Counted from the first letter of the stretch, positions 36,310 through 45,929 are shown. The stretch is DNA of 64,000 nucleotides from Bacteroidota bacterium (GCA_023437305.1 JAEZGN010000002.1:13754-77753), one strand, 5' to 3'. The notes: generated by a model not told the origin, from the letters alone. Numbers and translations: made by a program.

Positions 36310-36999
36310 ATGAAAAAAGTAATTTTAATTATGTCCTTTTTTTCCTTTTTTGGATTATTTTCTCAAGCACAGGAATTTAATAAACTCATAAATCTCGATA
36401 GGTATGCCCAAGCGAATGCTGCATTGCCTGCACCTGCCAAAGGTGAAAAGAGAGTTGTATTTATAGGGAATTCTATTACTGATGGATGGCCCAATGCACA
36501 CCCTGATTTTTTTAAATCAAACAATTATATAGGTCGTGGAATAAGTGGACAAACCAGTCCGCAATTGTTGTCCCGTTTTCGTCAGGATGTAATTAATCTT
36601 AAGCCGGTTGCAGTATTGATAAATATAGGTACAAATGATGTTGCTCAAAATACAGGTCCATATAATGAAGAATTTACTTTAGGAAATATCATGTCGATGG
36701 CCGAACTGGCTCATGCTAACGGCATAAAAGTGATATTATCATCTGTAACACCTGCAGGCGAATATCCTTGGAGAAAGGAAATAAAAGATGTACCTCAAAA
36801 AATAATGTCTCTGAATGCGAAAATAAAAGCTTATGCCAAGGAAAAAGGATTTTCGTATATAGATTATTTTTCGGTGATGTGTGACGAGAATAATGCTTTA
36901 AAAAGCAATTTAGGTACTGATGGAGTACATCCTAATGAAGAAGGTTATAAGATAATGGAAGCCACAGCTAAGAAAATAATAGACAAAGTAATAAAGTAA
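36310..36999 (+). CDS. SGNH/GDSL hydrolase, secreted
   Basis: From the ATG at 36310, a signal peptide (MKKVILIMSFFSFFGLFSQ, then AQE) precedes an SGNH hydrolase with block I VVFIGNSIT, Gly in GRGISGQTS, NIGTNDVAQN (block III) and DGVHPNEEGY (block V). It is a paralogue of the gene at 35014, but with a cleavable signal instead of an anchor. The first 20 nt of its coding sequence are identical to the start of the barrel gene. 229 residues. A strong palindrome follows. Confidence 0.9.
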   Translation: MKKVILIMSFFSFFGLFSQAQEFNKLINLDRYAQANAALPAPAKGEKRVVFIGNSITDGWPNAHPDFFKSNNYIGRGISGQTSPQLLSRFRQDVINLKPVAVLINIGTNDVAQNTGPYNEEFTLGNIMSMAELAHANGIKVILSSVTPAGEYPWRKEIKDVPQKIMSLNAKIKAYAKEKGFSYIDYFSVMCDENNALKSNLGTDGVHPNEEGYKIMEATAKKIIDKVIK

Positions 37000-37002
37000 T
37001 TA

Positions 37003-37040
37003 AAATAAATAGTCCTGATAATTATCAGGACTATTTATTT
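37003..37040. terminator. Bidirectional terminator between SGNH gene and lipoprotein gene
   Basis: A perfect 38-bp palindrome (19-bp arms 37003-37021 and 37022-37040) with A-rich and T-rich outer ends lies between two convergent genes. Confidence 0.9.
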
Positions 37041-37082
37041 TATTTCAAGGCAAAAATCTCTTGTTTTGCCATATTTGTAGTT

Positions 37083-38753
37083 CTATTTCCAGAAATTCTT
37101 ATTGAAAGGAGATCCAACTTCAAAATCTGAAAGACTTCCAGAATATCCGTAGCTATCTGTAAATGTCATATTTTTAATATAACTTGAAGGTCTTAATCCG
37201 GCTGTTGTCACAGCTAACAAGTCTACTCTGAATGGAATACATAAATTATAAGTGAATTTATTATCTTTCAATTGAGACTCTGTTAAAGTTAGCTTTTCAC
37301 CTCGTTTTATCACTCTATTTTTGTCATCATATACGTCATAAGTTAAATATATGAGTCCTTTGGGAACAGCTTTGTTATTAACAAAATACCTATAGTCTAC
37401 AGACATTTCATAATTAAATGAATTTGATTTACAAGGGAGTATAGATGGCTTTTCTATTTTTAAATTCGAAAAAGTGATAGATTTATCTAAGGTTCCTATA
37501 TTCCAAATATCTCTAGATTCATTAAAAATATCTGTAGTATGAAATTTATTACCCATCATATATGCCTCGAATGTTCCTTTTGCTACTGCTGTACATTTTG
37601 ATGCCAATGAAGCAGGATCGGATTTGGCTGCTGTAATAGATTCCAATCCAAAATGTATATTACCTTTTATATCGAGTATGCTTATATCTATTAAAGAAAC
37701 TTTAGGAGTAATAACAAAATACAAATCTGAAATAACTTCGCCTGCTGCCTCTGATGATGCCTGATGATTAGCAGTAATTGTATTTTCGTATATGAAATAA
37801 TCTCTTTTGAGCAATATCGGATTGTAATGCTTATATCCAATTTTGATAGAGCCATTGATATTATAACCAAATTTTGATTCTTTAGATAGATTTGCAAAAA
37901 TATTAAGAGGTATATTTAATTGATCAATACTTATTTTTGCAGGCAAAGATGATGAACCTATTGGTACGTCCATATCTATTTCTATTTTACCTAGCAATTT
38001 TACTATTTCCTGAGGTAGATTAGCTAATAAATCAGTACTATATTTAGCATTCAATGCTTTCTCAAAAGAGAAATAAGGATTTATTGAAGGATTTATTTCG
38101 TATATAATTTCAAATTCCATTGGGAATTTTGATAAGAATTTATCAAATCTAATTTCAAAACGAAGTTGTGCGTTTATTGCAGTGTTGGGATTGAATATGA
38201 GTCCGTCAGCTTTATATTCTTTTATGTGTTCAAATATGTCAAAATTTATGTTAACCCCTGCTTTTGTATTTTTCTTTTTTAATTGTTGAACCTGATCTAT
38301 ATCAACATCAAAAGAAATACTTCCCTTTTCTATTATATCTGCTATTTGTGCATCGCCGGTATTCAATATATAAGATAATTTACCAACTTGCTCTACTCTT
38401 TCTATTTTTCGTAGATGAGTTACGTTGTTTATTTTCAAATAAAGAATACCTCCTTCAACAATTTTATCAGCAACTTCCGGTGATAAAATCTCTAACCTAT
38501 ATATACCATTATCAATATCATCTTTAGTAGTTGCAAGTTTTACATCTTTGTCGTTTAGTGTAATAATATTTTTTCCAATTTCTACATTTTTTAAGGTGTA
38601 GCGTACTCCGTCTTTTTCTGAGGTTTGATTGATTACGTCATTGTTTTCCGATTGTTTAGCATTTTCATTATCAACATAGTATTCTTCATTCGAGCACGAA
38701 AAAGCTAATACGATAGCAAGTATGCTAACGAAAAAATAAGTTATTTTTCTCAT
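37083..38753 (-). CDS. Large hypothetical lipoprotein
   Basis: A lipoprotein signal (MRKITYFFVSILAIVLAFSC, Cys20) precedes a low-complexity acidic linker and a long, probably beta-rich body of about 530 residues. No family motif is recognised. The mature part has alternating strands without enzyme motifs, and a C-terminal region (NYEMSVDYRYFVNNKA) that could be an immunoglobulin-like domain. It is probably surface-exposed or periplasmic, and is monocistronic. Confidence 0.75.
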   Translation of the reverse strand: MRKITYFFVSILAIVLAFSCSNEEYYVDNENAKQSENNDVINQTSEKDGVRYTLKNVEIGKNIITLNDKDVKLATTKDDIDNGIYRLEILSPEVADKIVEGGILYLKINNVTHLRKIERVEQVGKLSYILNTGDAQIADIIEKGSISFDVDIDQVQQLKKKNTKAGVNINFDIFEHIKEYKADGLIFNPNTAINAQLRFEIRFDKFLSKFPMEFEIIYEINPSINPYFSFEKALNAKYSTDLLANLPQEIVKLLGKIEIDMDVPIGSSSLPAKISIDQLNIPLNIFANLSKESKFGYNINGSIKIGYKHYNPILLKRDYFIYENTITANHQASSEAAGEVISDLYFVITPKVSLIDISILDIKGNIHFGLESITAAKSDPASLASKCTAVAKGTFEAYMMGNKFHTTDIFNESRDIWNIGTLDKSITFSNLKIEKPSILPCKSNSFNYEMSVDYRYFVNNKAVPKGLIYLTYDVYDDKNRVIKRGEKLTLTESQLKDNKFTYNLCIPFRVDLLAVTTAGLRPSSYIKNMTFTDSYGYSGSLSDFEVGSPFNKNFWK

Positions 38754-39110
38754 GTTTTTAAATTTATGTAGTTTAATAAATAGATTTTCTCATCACTATA
38801 GTAAGCCGGCATTTTGATAGTAATGTGAAAATAAAAATAAGCTTATCTATAATAACAAAATTTAAGTGAAAAAGTTTTAATCAATAGAAATAATATAATT
38901 ATAAAGTGTCTATATGACAATTATTTAATGTGTATATTATATTATATTTATGTTAAAAAATATTCAAATATTTTTTATGGATATTATTTGTTATTGGTTT
39001 TATTTTACTGATTATTTATTGATGTATTTTTTACTTCAAAACCTTAAGAAAGTGTATATCATTGATTTTTCACTACCTTTGTACCCTGAAAAAATAATTT
39101 ATATAAAATA
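38754..39110. other. Divergent intergenic region, lipoprotein / ychF
   Basis: A 357-bp very AT-rich spacer. TACCTTTG at 39074-39081 is a good -7 element for ychF (30 nt before its ATG). No repeats, RNA gene or further ORF can be supported. Confidence 0.5.
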
Positions 39111-40214
39111 ATGGCATTACAATGTGGTATTGTAGGACTTCCTAATGTGGGTAAGTCTACTCTTTTCAACTGTTTATCAAACGCAAAGGCACAATCGGCA
39201 AATTTTCCTTTTTGTACAATAGAACCAAATGTAGGAGTAATAACTGTTCCGGACGAGAGATTAAATAAATTAGCGGAATTGGTTAAACCTAATCGTATTT
39301 TGCCTACAACAGTAGAAATAGTAGATATAGCCGGGCTCGTTAAAGGAGCTAGTAAAGGGGAGGGGCTTGGTAATAAATTCCTTGCCAATATACGTGAAAC
39401 CGATGCAATTATTCATGTACTTCGTTGTTTCGATGATGATAATATCACTCATGTGGATGGAAGTATAAATCCTGTGAGAGATAAAGAAATTATAGATATA
39501 GAGCTCCAACTGAAAGATTTGGAAACAGTGCAATCTCGCATTCAGAAAGTAGAAAAACAAGCTAAAACAGGAGGAGATAAAGAAGCGAAACGTGCCTATG
39601 ATATCCTCGTTCAGTTCAAGGAAGCGCTTGAGCAAGGTAAGTCGGCCCGTACTGTCAAATTTGATAACAAAGAGGATGAAAAAATAGCTAAAGAGCTTTA
39701 TCTTCTTACATACAAACCGGTACTTTATGTATGCAATGTAGATGAAGCCAGTGCTGTTTCGGGAAACAACTATGTAGAGCAAGTACGTGAATCTGTAAAG
39801 GATGAAGATGCTGAAATTCTTATTGTAGCTGCAAAAATAGAGTCTGAAATAGCTGAATTTGAATCTTACGAAGAGCGCCAAATGTTCCTTGAAGAAATTG
39901 GACTTAAAGAATCGGGAGTAGCAAGGCTGATTAAATCGGCTTATAAGCTTCTCGGATTACAAACATATTTCACTGCCGGGGTTCAGGAAGTACGTGCTTG
40001 GACATTCACTTCAGGATGGAAAGCACCTCAGTGTGCAGGCGTTATTCATACCGATTTTGAAAAAGGATTCATTCGTGCTGAGGTTATAAAATACAATGAT
40101 TTTATAACATTGGGCTCGGAGGCTGCTGTAAAAGAAGCCGGTAAAATGAATGTAGAAGGAAAAGAATATATCGTTCAGGATGGTGATATAATGCACTTTA
40201 GATTTAACGTTTAA
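39111..40214 (+). CDS. ychF: Redox-regulated ATPase YchF (Obg-like)
   Basis: A P-loop protein of the Obg/TRAFAC class that prefers ATP. G1 is GLPNVGKSTLF, G3 is DIAGLVKGASKGEGLGN, and the C-terminal TGS domain contains TFTSGWKAPQCAGVIHTDFE. The fourth motif is YVCNVDE rather than the NKxD of true GTPases, consistent with ATP use. 367 residues is typical. It binds ribosomes and has a role in stress responses. Confidence 0.97.
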   Translation: MALQCGIVGLPNVGKSTLFNCLSNAKAQSANFPFCTIEPNVGVITVPDERLNKLAELVKPNRILPTTVEIVDIAGLVKGASKGEGLGNKFLANIRETDAIIHVLRCFDDDNITHVDGSINPVRDKEIIDIELQLKDLETVQSRIQKVEKQAKTGGDKEAKRAYDILVQFKEALEQGKSARTVKFDNKEDEKIAKELYLLTYKPVLYVCNVDEASAVSGNNYVEQVRESVKDEDAEILIVAAKIESEIAEFESYEERQMFLEEIGLKESGVARLIKSAYKLLGLQTYFTAGVQEVRAWTFTSGWKAPQCAGVIHTDFEKGFIRAEVIKYNDFITLGSEAAVKEAGKMNVEGKEYIVQDGDIMHFRFNV

Positions 40215-40274
40215 TAGCCTTTGTTATAAATATCATACATTTGTACTGTAGACAAATGCAAGATATAATCATTT

Positions 40275-41357
40275 ATGACAAAGGATAAATTATATTCTGT
40301 TCAGTACCTTAGAGGTTTAGCTGTTATTATTGTTGCTTATATTCACGGTATTATATTACAAATGGGATGTGGCACTGAGTCATATCAGCAACAATTCCAT
40401 TTTATTGTAGGCGCTTTCAGTGTAGATATGTTTTTTATCATATCCGGATTTATAATGTGCTACGTATCGAGCCAATATTCGGGTATACAAGATTTTATTA
40501 AATATATAAAGAAGAAATTTATAAGGATAAATGTAGTTTATTATTTTACTTCCTTATTAATGATTCTTTTTCTTTTCCTATTCAGTCCTTGGGAAATCTC
40601 ATTGGAGAATACAATAAAGACTTTAACCATAATTCCTATTTTTGATTCGGGAGATGAATTTGTTTATCCTTTAATTTACGTAGGATGGACATTAAGTTAT
40701 GAATGGTTTTTCTATATTTTATATGGAATATTTATAGTTTTCTCTATTGTAAAAAGACGTGAAGTATATCTTATATCCATATTTTTTATTCTTTTCATTT
40801 TAGGTTTTTTCTTTCCTATCAGAGAAATACATTACATTTTTGTAACTAATCCTATGTTTCTGGAATTTGGAATAGGAATGGCGATAGTTGTTATTTATAG
40901 AAATGTAAAAAAAGTACATATTTCCATACCTGTTATATTAGGTATTATTACTCTTTTTATATTCATTTATCTTTTGAATAATGGCGTTGGTAAAGTAGGA
41001 GAAGCATATCTTATCAATAAAGGAATATATACATGGCATAGGGTCATTATATTGGGAATTCCTGCTGCTTTATTATTTGCTACTTTGTTATTTTTGGAAA
41101 AGAGAACAACATCCAACTTTTATAAGAATGATAAATTAGTGATAGTGGGAGATGCTTCTTACTCTATTTTTCTTACTCATCCTATCCTATATTTTCTCAT
41201 TAGCCGTATTCCTAATAGTATATTATCATCGATAAACCCCGATCTGTTGATAATACTTATTCTTACTATTGCCGTAGTTTTTGGTATTCTATATTATCAG
41301 CTTATAGAAAAAAGGCTTATTTCTATATTTAATAATCTATTGTTGCGGAGAAAATAA
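40275..41357 (+). CDS. Membrane acyltransferase (acyltransferase family 3)
   Basis: A polytopic inner membrane protein with about ten helices. The N-terminal YSVQYLRGLAVIIVAYIHG contains the conserved Arg and His of acyltransferase 3 proteins, which O-acetylate or succinylate surface sugars. A later block, DASYSIFLTHPILYF, is also typical. It is first in a run of four rightward genes that all look like surface glycan enzymes. Confidence 0.88.
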   Translation: MTKDKLYSVQYLRGLAVIIVAYIHGIILQMGCGTESYQQQFHFIVGAFSVDMFFIISGFIMCYVSSQYSGIQDFIKYIKKKFIRINVVYYFTSLLMILFLFLFSPWEISLENTIKTLTIIPIFDSGDEFVYPLIYVGWTLSYEWFFYILYGIFIVFSIVKRREVYLISIFFILFILGFFFPIREIHYIFVTNPMFLEFGIGMAIVVIYRNVKKVHISIPVILGIITLFIFIYLLNNGVGKVGEAYLINKGIYTWHRVIILGIPAALLFATLLFLEKRTTSNFYKNDKLVIVGDASYSIFLTHPILYFLISRIPNSILSSINPDLLIILILTIAVVFGILYYQLIEKRLISIFNNLLLRRK

Positions 41358-41419
41358 AAGTTTAAAAAATATGTAAGTAATAATAATTTGTAACTTTACA
41401 AATTATCAGCAATATTCTT

Positions 41420-42241
41420 ATGATTATAAACTACGATTCTCCCGGCCAGTTGTGTAACAGAATATGGTCTCTTATTCCCTCTATAGCCTATGGGTTGAGG
41501 TATAAAGAGAAAGTATTGGTTATTAATTTTGATGAATATCTGCATATTTTCTCCAATCTGAATCAAAATAAGCTTATACGTTTTAAGTCTCAAAAATTTG
41601 TACAAAGATTATTTCTTTCGCTTAAGTCAAGGGGACATATACAAAACGGAAAATCTAATATGTTCAGAAAATTGCTTAACCTTAATCTGATAGAAGGTTG
41701 GTCTAATCGTCTAGGAAATAGAGAAATGGTGATAGAACAGTCAGACAACATACGTTCTTTCTTTGATTTTAGAACAGATGTAGTAGCTGCTGTGGACGAC
41801 TTCTTATCTTCTCAAGAAAAAGCTACCATAGTTGGAGTACATATACGTAGAGGAGATTATAAAGAGTGGCTCGATGGTACATACTATTTCTCTGACGAAG
41901 TATATAATCAAGTGATGAAAAATTTAGAAGAACAGCTTTTAGAAAGAGGGGAGAAGGTAAAATTTTTGATTTGTTCTAATGAAAAAATAAACCTTAATTC
42001 TTTTTCAGAATTAGATTGTTTTGTCATACCCCAATCATCCTCAGAAAAAGATTTATATGCTTTATCCAAAAGTAATTATATAATAGGTCCTCCAAGCTCA
42101 TTCTCTCAATGGGCTTCATTTTATGGAAAAGTACCGGTATGTTATATAATGAGTGAAAACAAAGAATTAAAACTTTCCGATTTTTCTAGAATCATATCTT
42201 TTAATACCTTTGAAAACGGAAATATTCTTCACATAGACTAA
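41420..42241 (+). CDS. Alpha-1,2-fucosyltransferase-like glycosyltransferase (GT11-like)
   Basis: The central motif VGVHIRRGDYKEW fits the HxRRxDY GDP-fucose-binding signature of fucosyltransferase families. N-terminal PGQLCNRIWSLI resembles the GxLGNQ(L/M)FQ loop, and C-terminal YIIGPPSSFSQWASFYG resembles the SSFSWWAA block of GT11. 273 residues. The donor and acceptor cannot be deduced. It lies between an acyltransferase and a GNAT gene. Confidence 0.8.
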   Translation: MIINYDSPGQLCNRIWSLIPSIAYGLRYKEKVLVINFDEYLHIFSNLNQNKLIRFKSQKFVQRLFLSLKSRGHIQNGKSNMFRKLLNLNLIEGWSNRLGNREMVIEQSDNIRSFFDFRTDVVAAVDDFLSSQEKATIVGVHIRRGDYKEWLDGTYYFSDEVYNQVMKNLEEQLLERGEKVKFLICSNEKINLNSFSELDCFVIPQSSSEKDLYALSKSNYIIGPPSSFSQWASFYGKVPVCYIMSENKELKLSDFSRIISFNTFENGNILHID

Positions 42242-42264
42242 AGTTTAACCTAAATAATACATAT

Positions 42265-42693
42265 ATGATTAGTTCTGCTGACAAAAAGGATTACCCTGTA
42301 TTAATCGATATCTGGGAAAGTGCGGTAAAGGCTACTCATGATTTTTTATCAGACGAAGATTTTGAATTTTATAAAACTCATATTCCCATCTATTTTAAGC
42401 ATGTTTCTTTATATGTTTATAGAAATCAGAAGAGCATAATAAAAGGATTTCTAGGTATAAGCGATGATAGCATAGAAATGCTTTTTGTAGAAAATGAAAG
42501 TAGGGGAGAGGGTATAGGTAAAGTATTGATGGACTATGCCGTAAATACATTGAATGCACGAAAAGTAGATGTGAACGAACAAAATACACAAGCTTTGGAT
42601 TTTTATTACCATTTAGGATTTAAAGAAGTAGGCAGAGATGAATATGATGGAGAGGGAAAAGGATATCCCATATTACATTTAGAAAAAAGCTAA
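42265..42693 (+). CDS. GNAT family N-acetyltransferase
   Basis: A 142-residue acetyl-CoA-dependent acyltransferase. The N-terminal half has the alpha-beta pattern SSADKKDYPVLIDIWESAVK, and motif A is ENESRGEGIGKVLMDYAV with the R-x-x-G-x-G/A pattern. The C-terminal ALDFYYHLGFKEVGRDE is typical. Similar proteins (PA4866-type, YjaB-like) acetylate small molecules or sugars; here a glycan role is suggested only by the neighbours. Confidence 0.9.
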   Translation: MISSADKKDYPVLIDIWESAVKATHDFLSDEDFEFYKTHIPIYFKHVSLYVYRNQKSIIKGFLGISDDSIEMLFVENESRGEGIGKVLMDYAVNTLNARKVDVNEQNTQALDFYYHLGFKEVGRDEYDGEGKGYPILHLEKS

Positions 42694-42834
42694 TATTTTT
42701 CCTCTTATCAATATTCTTATAACTATTGAAAATATTTTGTGTATATATTGCTAAATATTATACTTTTAGTTTATTTTGTACACAATGTGTGGATAAAAAG
42801 ATACAGACAAAATGTACTAAATAATTAAAGCAAA

Positions 42835-43977
42835 ATGTCGTTTATAAAGAGGCAATTATATTTTTTATTAAAAAAAATATCAGAAAGGAACCACAGAGGG
42901 TATTATATTGAAAAAAATCAATATTATATTGACAAATACAATACCTGCGACAAAAAGAAACCAACGCATATTATCAGGAAAGAAATGAAAGAATTAAAGA
43001 AGTATTGGGGTGTATATCCTTTGCAATATTTCCGATATAATATGTATGAGTTGGATTGTAAGCTATCCCTATCTGATATGAAAGATTATATTCCTGATTA
43101 TTTTGCTTATTTTTTGCTGTATCCTAAATCATTCTTATCAAGAGATATTTTATGTGAAGATAAATTTCTTTTTTATTCAATCTGTGAAGGTTTAAATATT
43201 CCACAAGCAAAAACAATTTTACTTACTAAAAATGGGCTTTTTCTGTCCGATAAACAAGATATTCTAAATTTAGAATCCGCAACCGATATATTAAAACAGT
43301 CTAAAGCTCAAAAAATATTTTGTAAACCTCGGTATGGTATAGGCGGTAAGGGAATATCTGTTTTTAATAATATTGATGATAAATACATTGATAAAAATAC
43401 TTCTTCTGTTTTAGATCTTGCACAATTTGTTAATCAAGATTATATTATTCAAGAAGGGATACTACAACATCCTATAATGAATGATATATACCCGTTATCT
43501 ATTAATACATTTAGGATTATAACAGAATATACTGAAGAGTTTGGTGTAACAATTTTATTTGTTCTCTTAAGAATGGGTAATAAGGGAATGGAAGTTGATA
43601 ATGCTAGTTCCGGAGGCGTATATATTGGAGTGGATTCTGTAACCGGGCAATTGCAAAAGTATGCAATGTCTTCTAAGCAGGAGCGGTATACATGTCATCC
43701 ATATACTGAGTTCAAATTTGACGGTTTTACTATACCATTTTGGCAAGATATAGTTTCATTCATTAAGAATATTGCATTTAAGTTCTCTGAAATAAAATAT
43801 ATAGGTTGGGATGTTGCATACACAACAGATGGTCCACTCATTGTTGAAGCAAATAATGGTCCGGATATATCAATTCTACAAGATTGTTATGGGGGAGTAA
43901 GGAAACATTTTCAAATAAGTTCTCCGCATACTTATTGGTACTCTGAAAAATATAGTATAAAAGACTTACAAGTTTAG
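42835..43977 (+). CDS. Sugar-transfer-associated ATP-grasp protein
   Basis: A 380-residue protein with an ATP-grasp fold: IFCKPRYGIGGKGISVF as the ATP-binding strand and loop, and the later YIGWDVAYTTDGPLIVEANN with Asp/Glu/Asn metal ligands. Proteins of the sugar-transfer ATP-grasp family accompany capsule or teichoic-like glycan clusters. They may ligate amino acids to sugars, but the reaction is unproven. An exact DnaA-box consensus (TGTGGATAA) lies 39 bp upstream. Confidence 0.82.
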   Translation: MSFIKRQLYFLLKKISERNHRGYYIEKNQYYIDKYNTCDKKKPTHIIRKEMKELKKYWGVYPLQYFRYNMYELDCKLSLSDMKDYIPDYFAYFLLYPKSFLSRDILCEDKFLFYSICEGLNIPQAKTILLTKNGLFLSDKQDILNLESATDILKQSKAQKIFCKPRYGIGGKGISVFNNIDDKYIDKNTSSVLDLAQFVNQDYIIQEGILQHPIMNDIYPLSINTFRIITEYTEEFGVTILFVLLRMGNKGMEVDNASSGGVYIGVDSVTGQLQKYAMSSKQERYTCHPYTEFKFDGFTIPFWQDIVSFIKNIAFKFSEIKYIGWDVAYTTDGPLIVEANNGPDISILQDCYGGVRKHFQISSPHTYWYSEKYSIKDLQV

Positions 43978-44195
43978 AATTCAATATTGGTTGATCTTCC
44001 AGTTAGACAAACATACTGCCGATGATGTAGGAGTAGATAAAACAAGGCTGAAAAATTATAGGATACAATATCTTAAAAACGGGAACATCATTGTGCTTCC
44101 GTTTTTATTTTATGATGATATATAGTTAGATTCCCAATAAAATTATCTTACTTTGTTCAGTTTTTATTATTAGCTAATAGTATTAATAAAATAAA

Positions 44196-44846
44196 ATGGC
44201 AAAAAGTAAAATAACAACCGTACTGTTTGGTTTAGATGGTGTTGTCGTAGACACAGAACATGCTTATGATGAGTTTTGGAGTAAGATAGCACGAGATAAT
44301 GAGTTGAAAATTAATAATTTTTCGGATGTAATAAAGGGAATGACATTGAGTTCTATCATCGAACTTTATTTTACTATTTCAACTCTTGAAGAAAAACAAG
44401 CTATAAGAGAAGCATGTTCGAAAATGGAACAAGGCATCGATTATAAAAAAACGGTTATTCCCGGTGTTCTTGATTTTATCAAATGCCTTAAAAATGAAGG
44501 TTATAAAATAGGTCTTGTTACTAGCTCGCCTTCCAGTAAAGTAAAAGTTGTATTAGATCAGCTGTCTCTAGGAGATACATTCGATACAATAATTACATCC
44601 GACAGCATAAAGAAAGGAAAGCCCGATCCGATGGGATATGTATTGGCTAAAACAAATCTTGGGGTACAATCTGCAGAGTGTGTAGTATTCGAAGATGCAT
44701 TTACCGGTATTAAAGCAGCTACTTATGCATTTATGCGTGTAATAGGAGTATCCACAACTTTATCTGTCGATTTCCTGAAAGATTATACATACGGTGTAAT
44801 AGCTGATTTTACAGATACAGACAAGCTAAAAAGTCTTATGGCTTAA
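44196..44846 (+). CDS. HAD-superfamily beta-phosphoglucomutase-like protein lacking the nucleophile
   Basis: A 216-residue HAD subfamily IA protein with cap domain insert. Motif I reads FGLDGVVVDTE where the family has FDLDGVVVDTE, so the nucleophilic Asp is replaced by Gly12 (codon GGT where GAT is expected) while the second Asp (Asp14) stays. Motif II VTSSPSSK, motif III Lys in KKGKPDPMGY and motif IV VVFEDAFTGI are intact. Without the nucleophile no phospho-aspartate can form, so it should not be a normal phosphatase or mutase. It could be a sensor, or inactive. The other motifs remaining intact argue against random decay. Confidence 0.87.
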   Translation: MAKSKITTVLFGLDGVVVDTEHAYDEFWSKIARDNELKINNFSDVIKGMTLSSIIELYFTISTLEEKQAIREACSKMEQGIDYKKTVIPGVLDFIKCLKNEGYKIGLVTSSPSSKVKVVLDQLSLGDTFDTIITSDSIKKGKPDPMGYVLAKTNLGVQSAECVVFEDAFTGIKAATYAFMRVIGVSTTLSVDFLKDYTYGVIADFTDTDKLKSLMA

Positions 44847-44867
44847 ATAGTTAAATGAAAATATAAT

Positions 44868-44900
44868 AAAAAAAGAGCATCATTATGATGCTCTTTTTTT
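44868..44900. terminator. Bidirectional terminator between the HAD and polyprenyl synthase genes
   Basis: Arms 44868-44882 and 44886-44900 form a perfect 15-bp stem (A-run, GAGCATCA / TGATGCTC, T-run) with a 3-nt loop, between convergent genes. Confidence 0.92.
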
Positions 44901-44957
44901 ATTATATTCAATAATTAGCAAGTTTAGAAAAGTAACTTTTTTAGAGTTGCTAATTTG

Positions 44958-45929
44958 TTAATATGCTCTTTTTATTATATAATTTACTGTGGCTTCAAGT
45001 GCTTCACGCACATCAAAATCAGGAATAGTTTCTATAATTTTTTCGGCTTGTTCCTTAAATTCTTCTATTTTTTTGTACGCATAATCTATGCCTCCATGCT
45101 CTTTAGCATAGTTGATAAGATGCTGAATATTTTCGTCCGTATAATTATAAGAATATACGATAGATAATATTTCCTTTTTTTCGTCTTCCGAAGCATTTTT
45201 AATAGCATACAAAAGAGGAAGAGTTATTTTCCCTTCGCGTATATCATTTCCTGTTGGCTTGCCAATAGCATCGGTAAAATAATCGAAAATATCATCGCGC
45301 AATTGAAAACACAATCCAAATAATTCTCCCAAGCGGGTAAATTTTTCTATTTCTTCTTCCGAAGCATTTACAGATATTGCGCCTATACGCATGCATACCG
45401 ACATCAGAGAGGCGGTCTTTTTCTTTATTACCTGAAAATACTCATCTTCGTCAATGATCAGTTCTTTTACCAGCGAAAGCTGATTAAGTTCTCCTTCGGC
45501 CAAGTCGCGCCCCAAGTCAGATATGTTTGATATGATTTCTATGTTTCCTGTCAACACGCTCTTAATAAGAGCAGTAGATAAAAAATAATCACCTGTCAGA
45601 ACAGCCATTTTGTTATCATAAATAGCGTTCAATGAAGCCTTTCCCCTTCTTATTTTTGATTCGTCTACTACGTCATCGTGTATAAGCGAAGCAGTATGCA
45701 AAAGTTCTACAGTGATAGCAGCGTTGTAAGTAATATTATTAATCTCGCCACAGGCTTTAGCAGCCAGAAGCAGTAAAATGGGACGGATTCTTTTACCATC
45801 CGATTTCATTATATGATCTATAATTTCCTGAATCCTTACATTATTGCAAAAAACAGAATCTTTGTAATATGTATTAAATTTTTTTAATTCCTCCGCTACA
45901 GGTTTAGCTATTAAAAGCTTTTTATCCAT
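44958..45929 (-). CDS. Polyprenyl (octaprenyl-type) diphosphate synthase
   Basis: A trans-isoprenyl diphosphate synthase. The first Asp-rich motif is LIHDDVVDES (DDxxD) and the second is LRDDIFDYF. GKRIRPILLLLAAKA and ALIKS-type helices are also typical. 323 residues fits long-chain synthases that make the menaquinone side chain (IspB-like). TAAATTTG on the minus strand at 45949-45956 is a likely -7 element 19 nt before the ATG. Confidence 0.93.
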   Translation of the reverse strand: MDKKLLIAKPVAEELKKFNTYYKDSVFCNNVRIQEIIDHIMKSDGKRIRPILLLLAAKACGEINNITYNAAITVELLHTASLIHDDVVDESKIRRGKASLNAIYDNKMAVLTGDYFLSTALIKSVLTGNIEIISNISDLGRDLAEGELNQLSLVKELIIDEDEYFQVIKKKTASLMSVCMRIGAISVNASEEEIEKFTRLGELFGLCFQLRDDIFDYFTDAIGKPTGNDIREGKITLPLLYAIKNASEDEKKEILSIVYSYNYTDENIQHLINYAKEHGGIDYAYKKIEEFKEQAEKIIETIPDFDVREALEATVNYIIKRAY

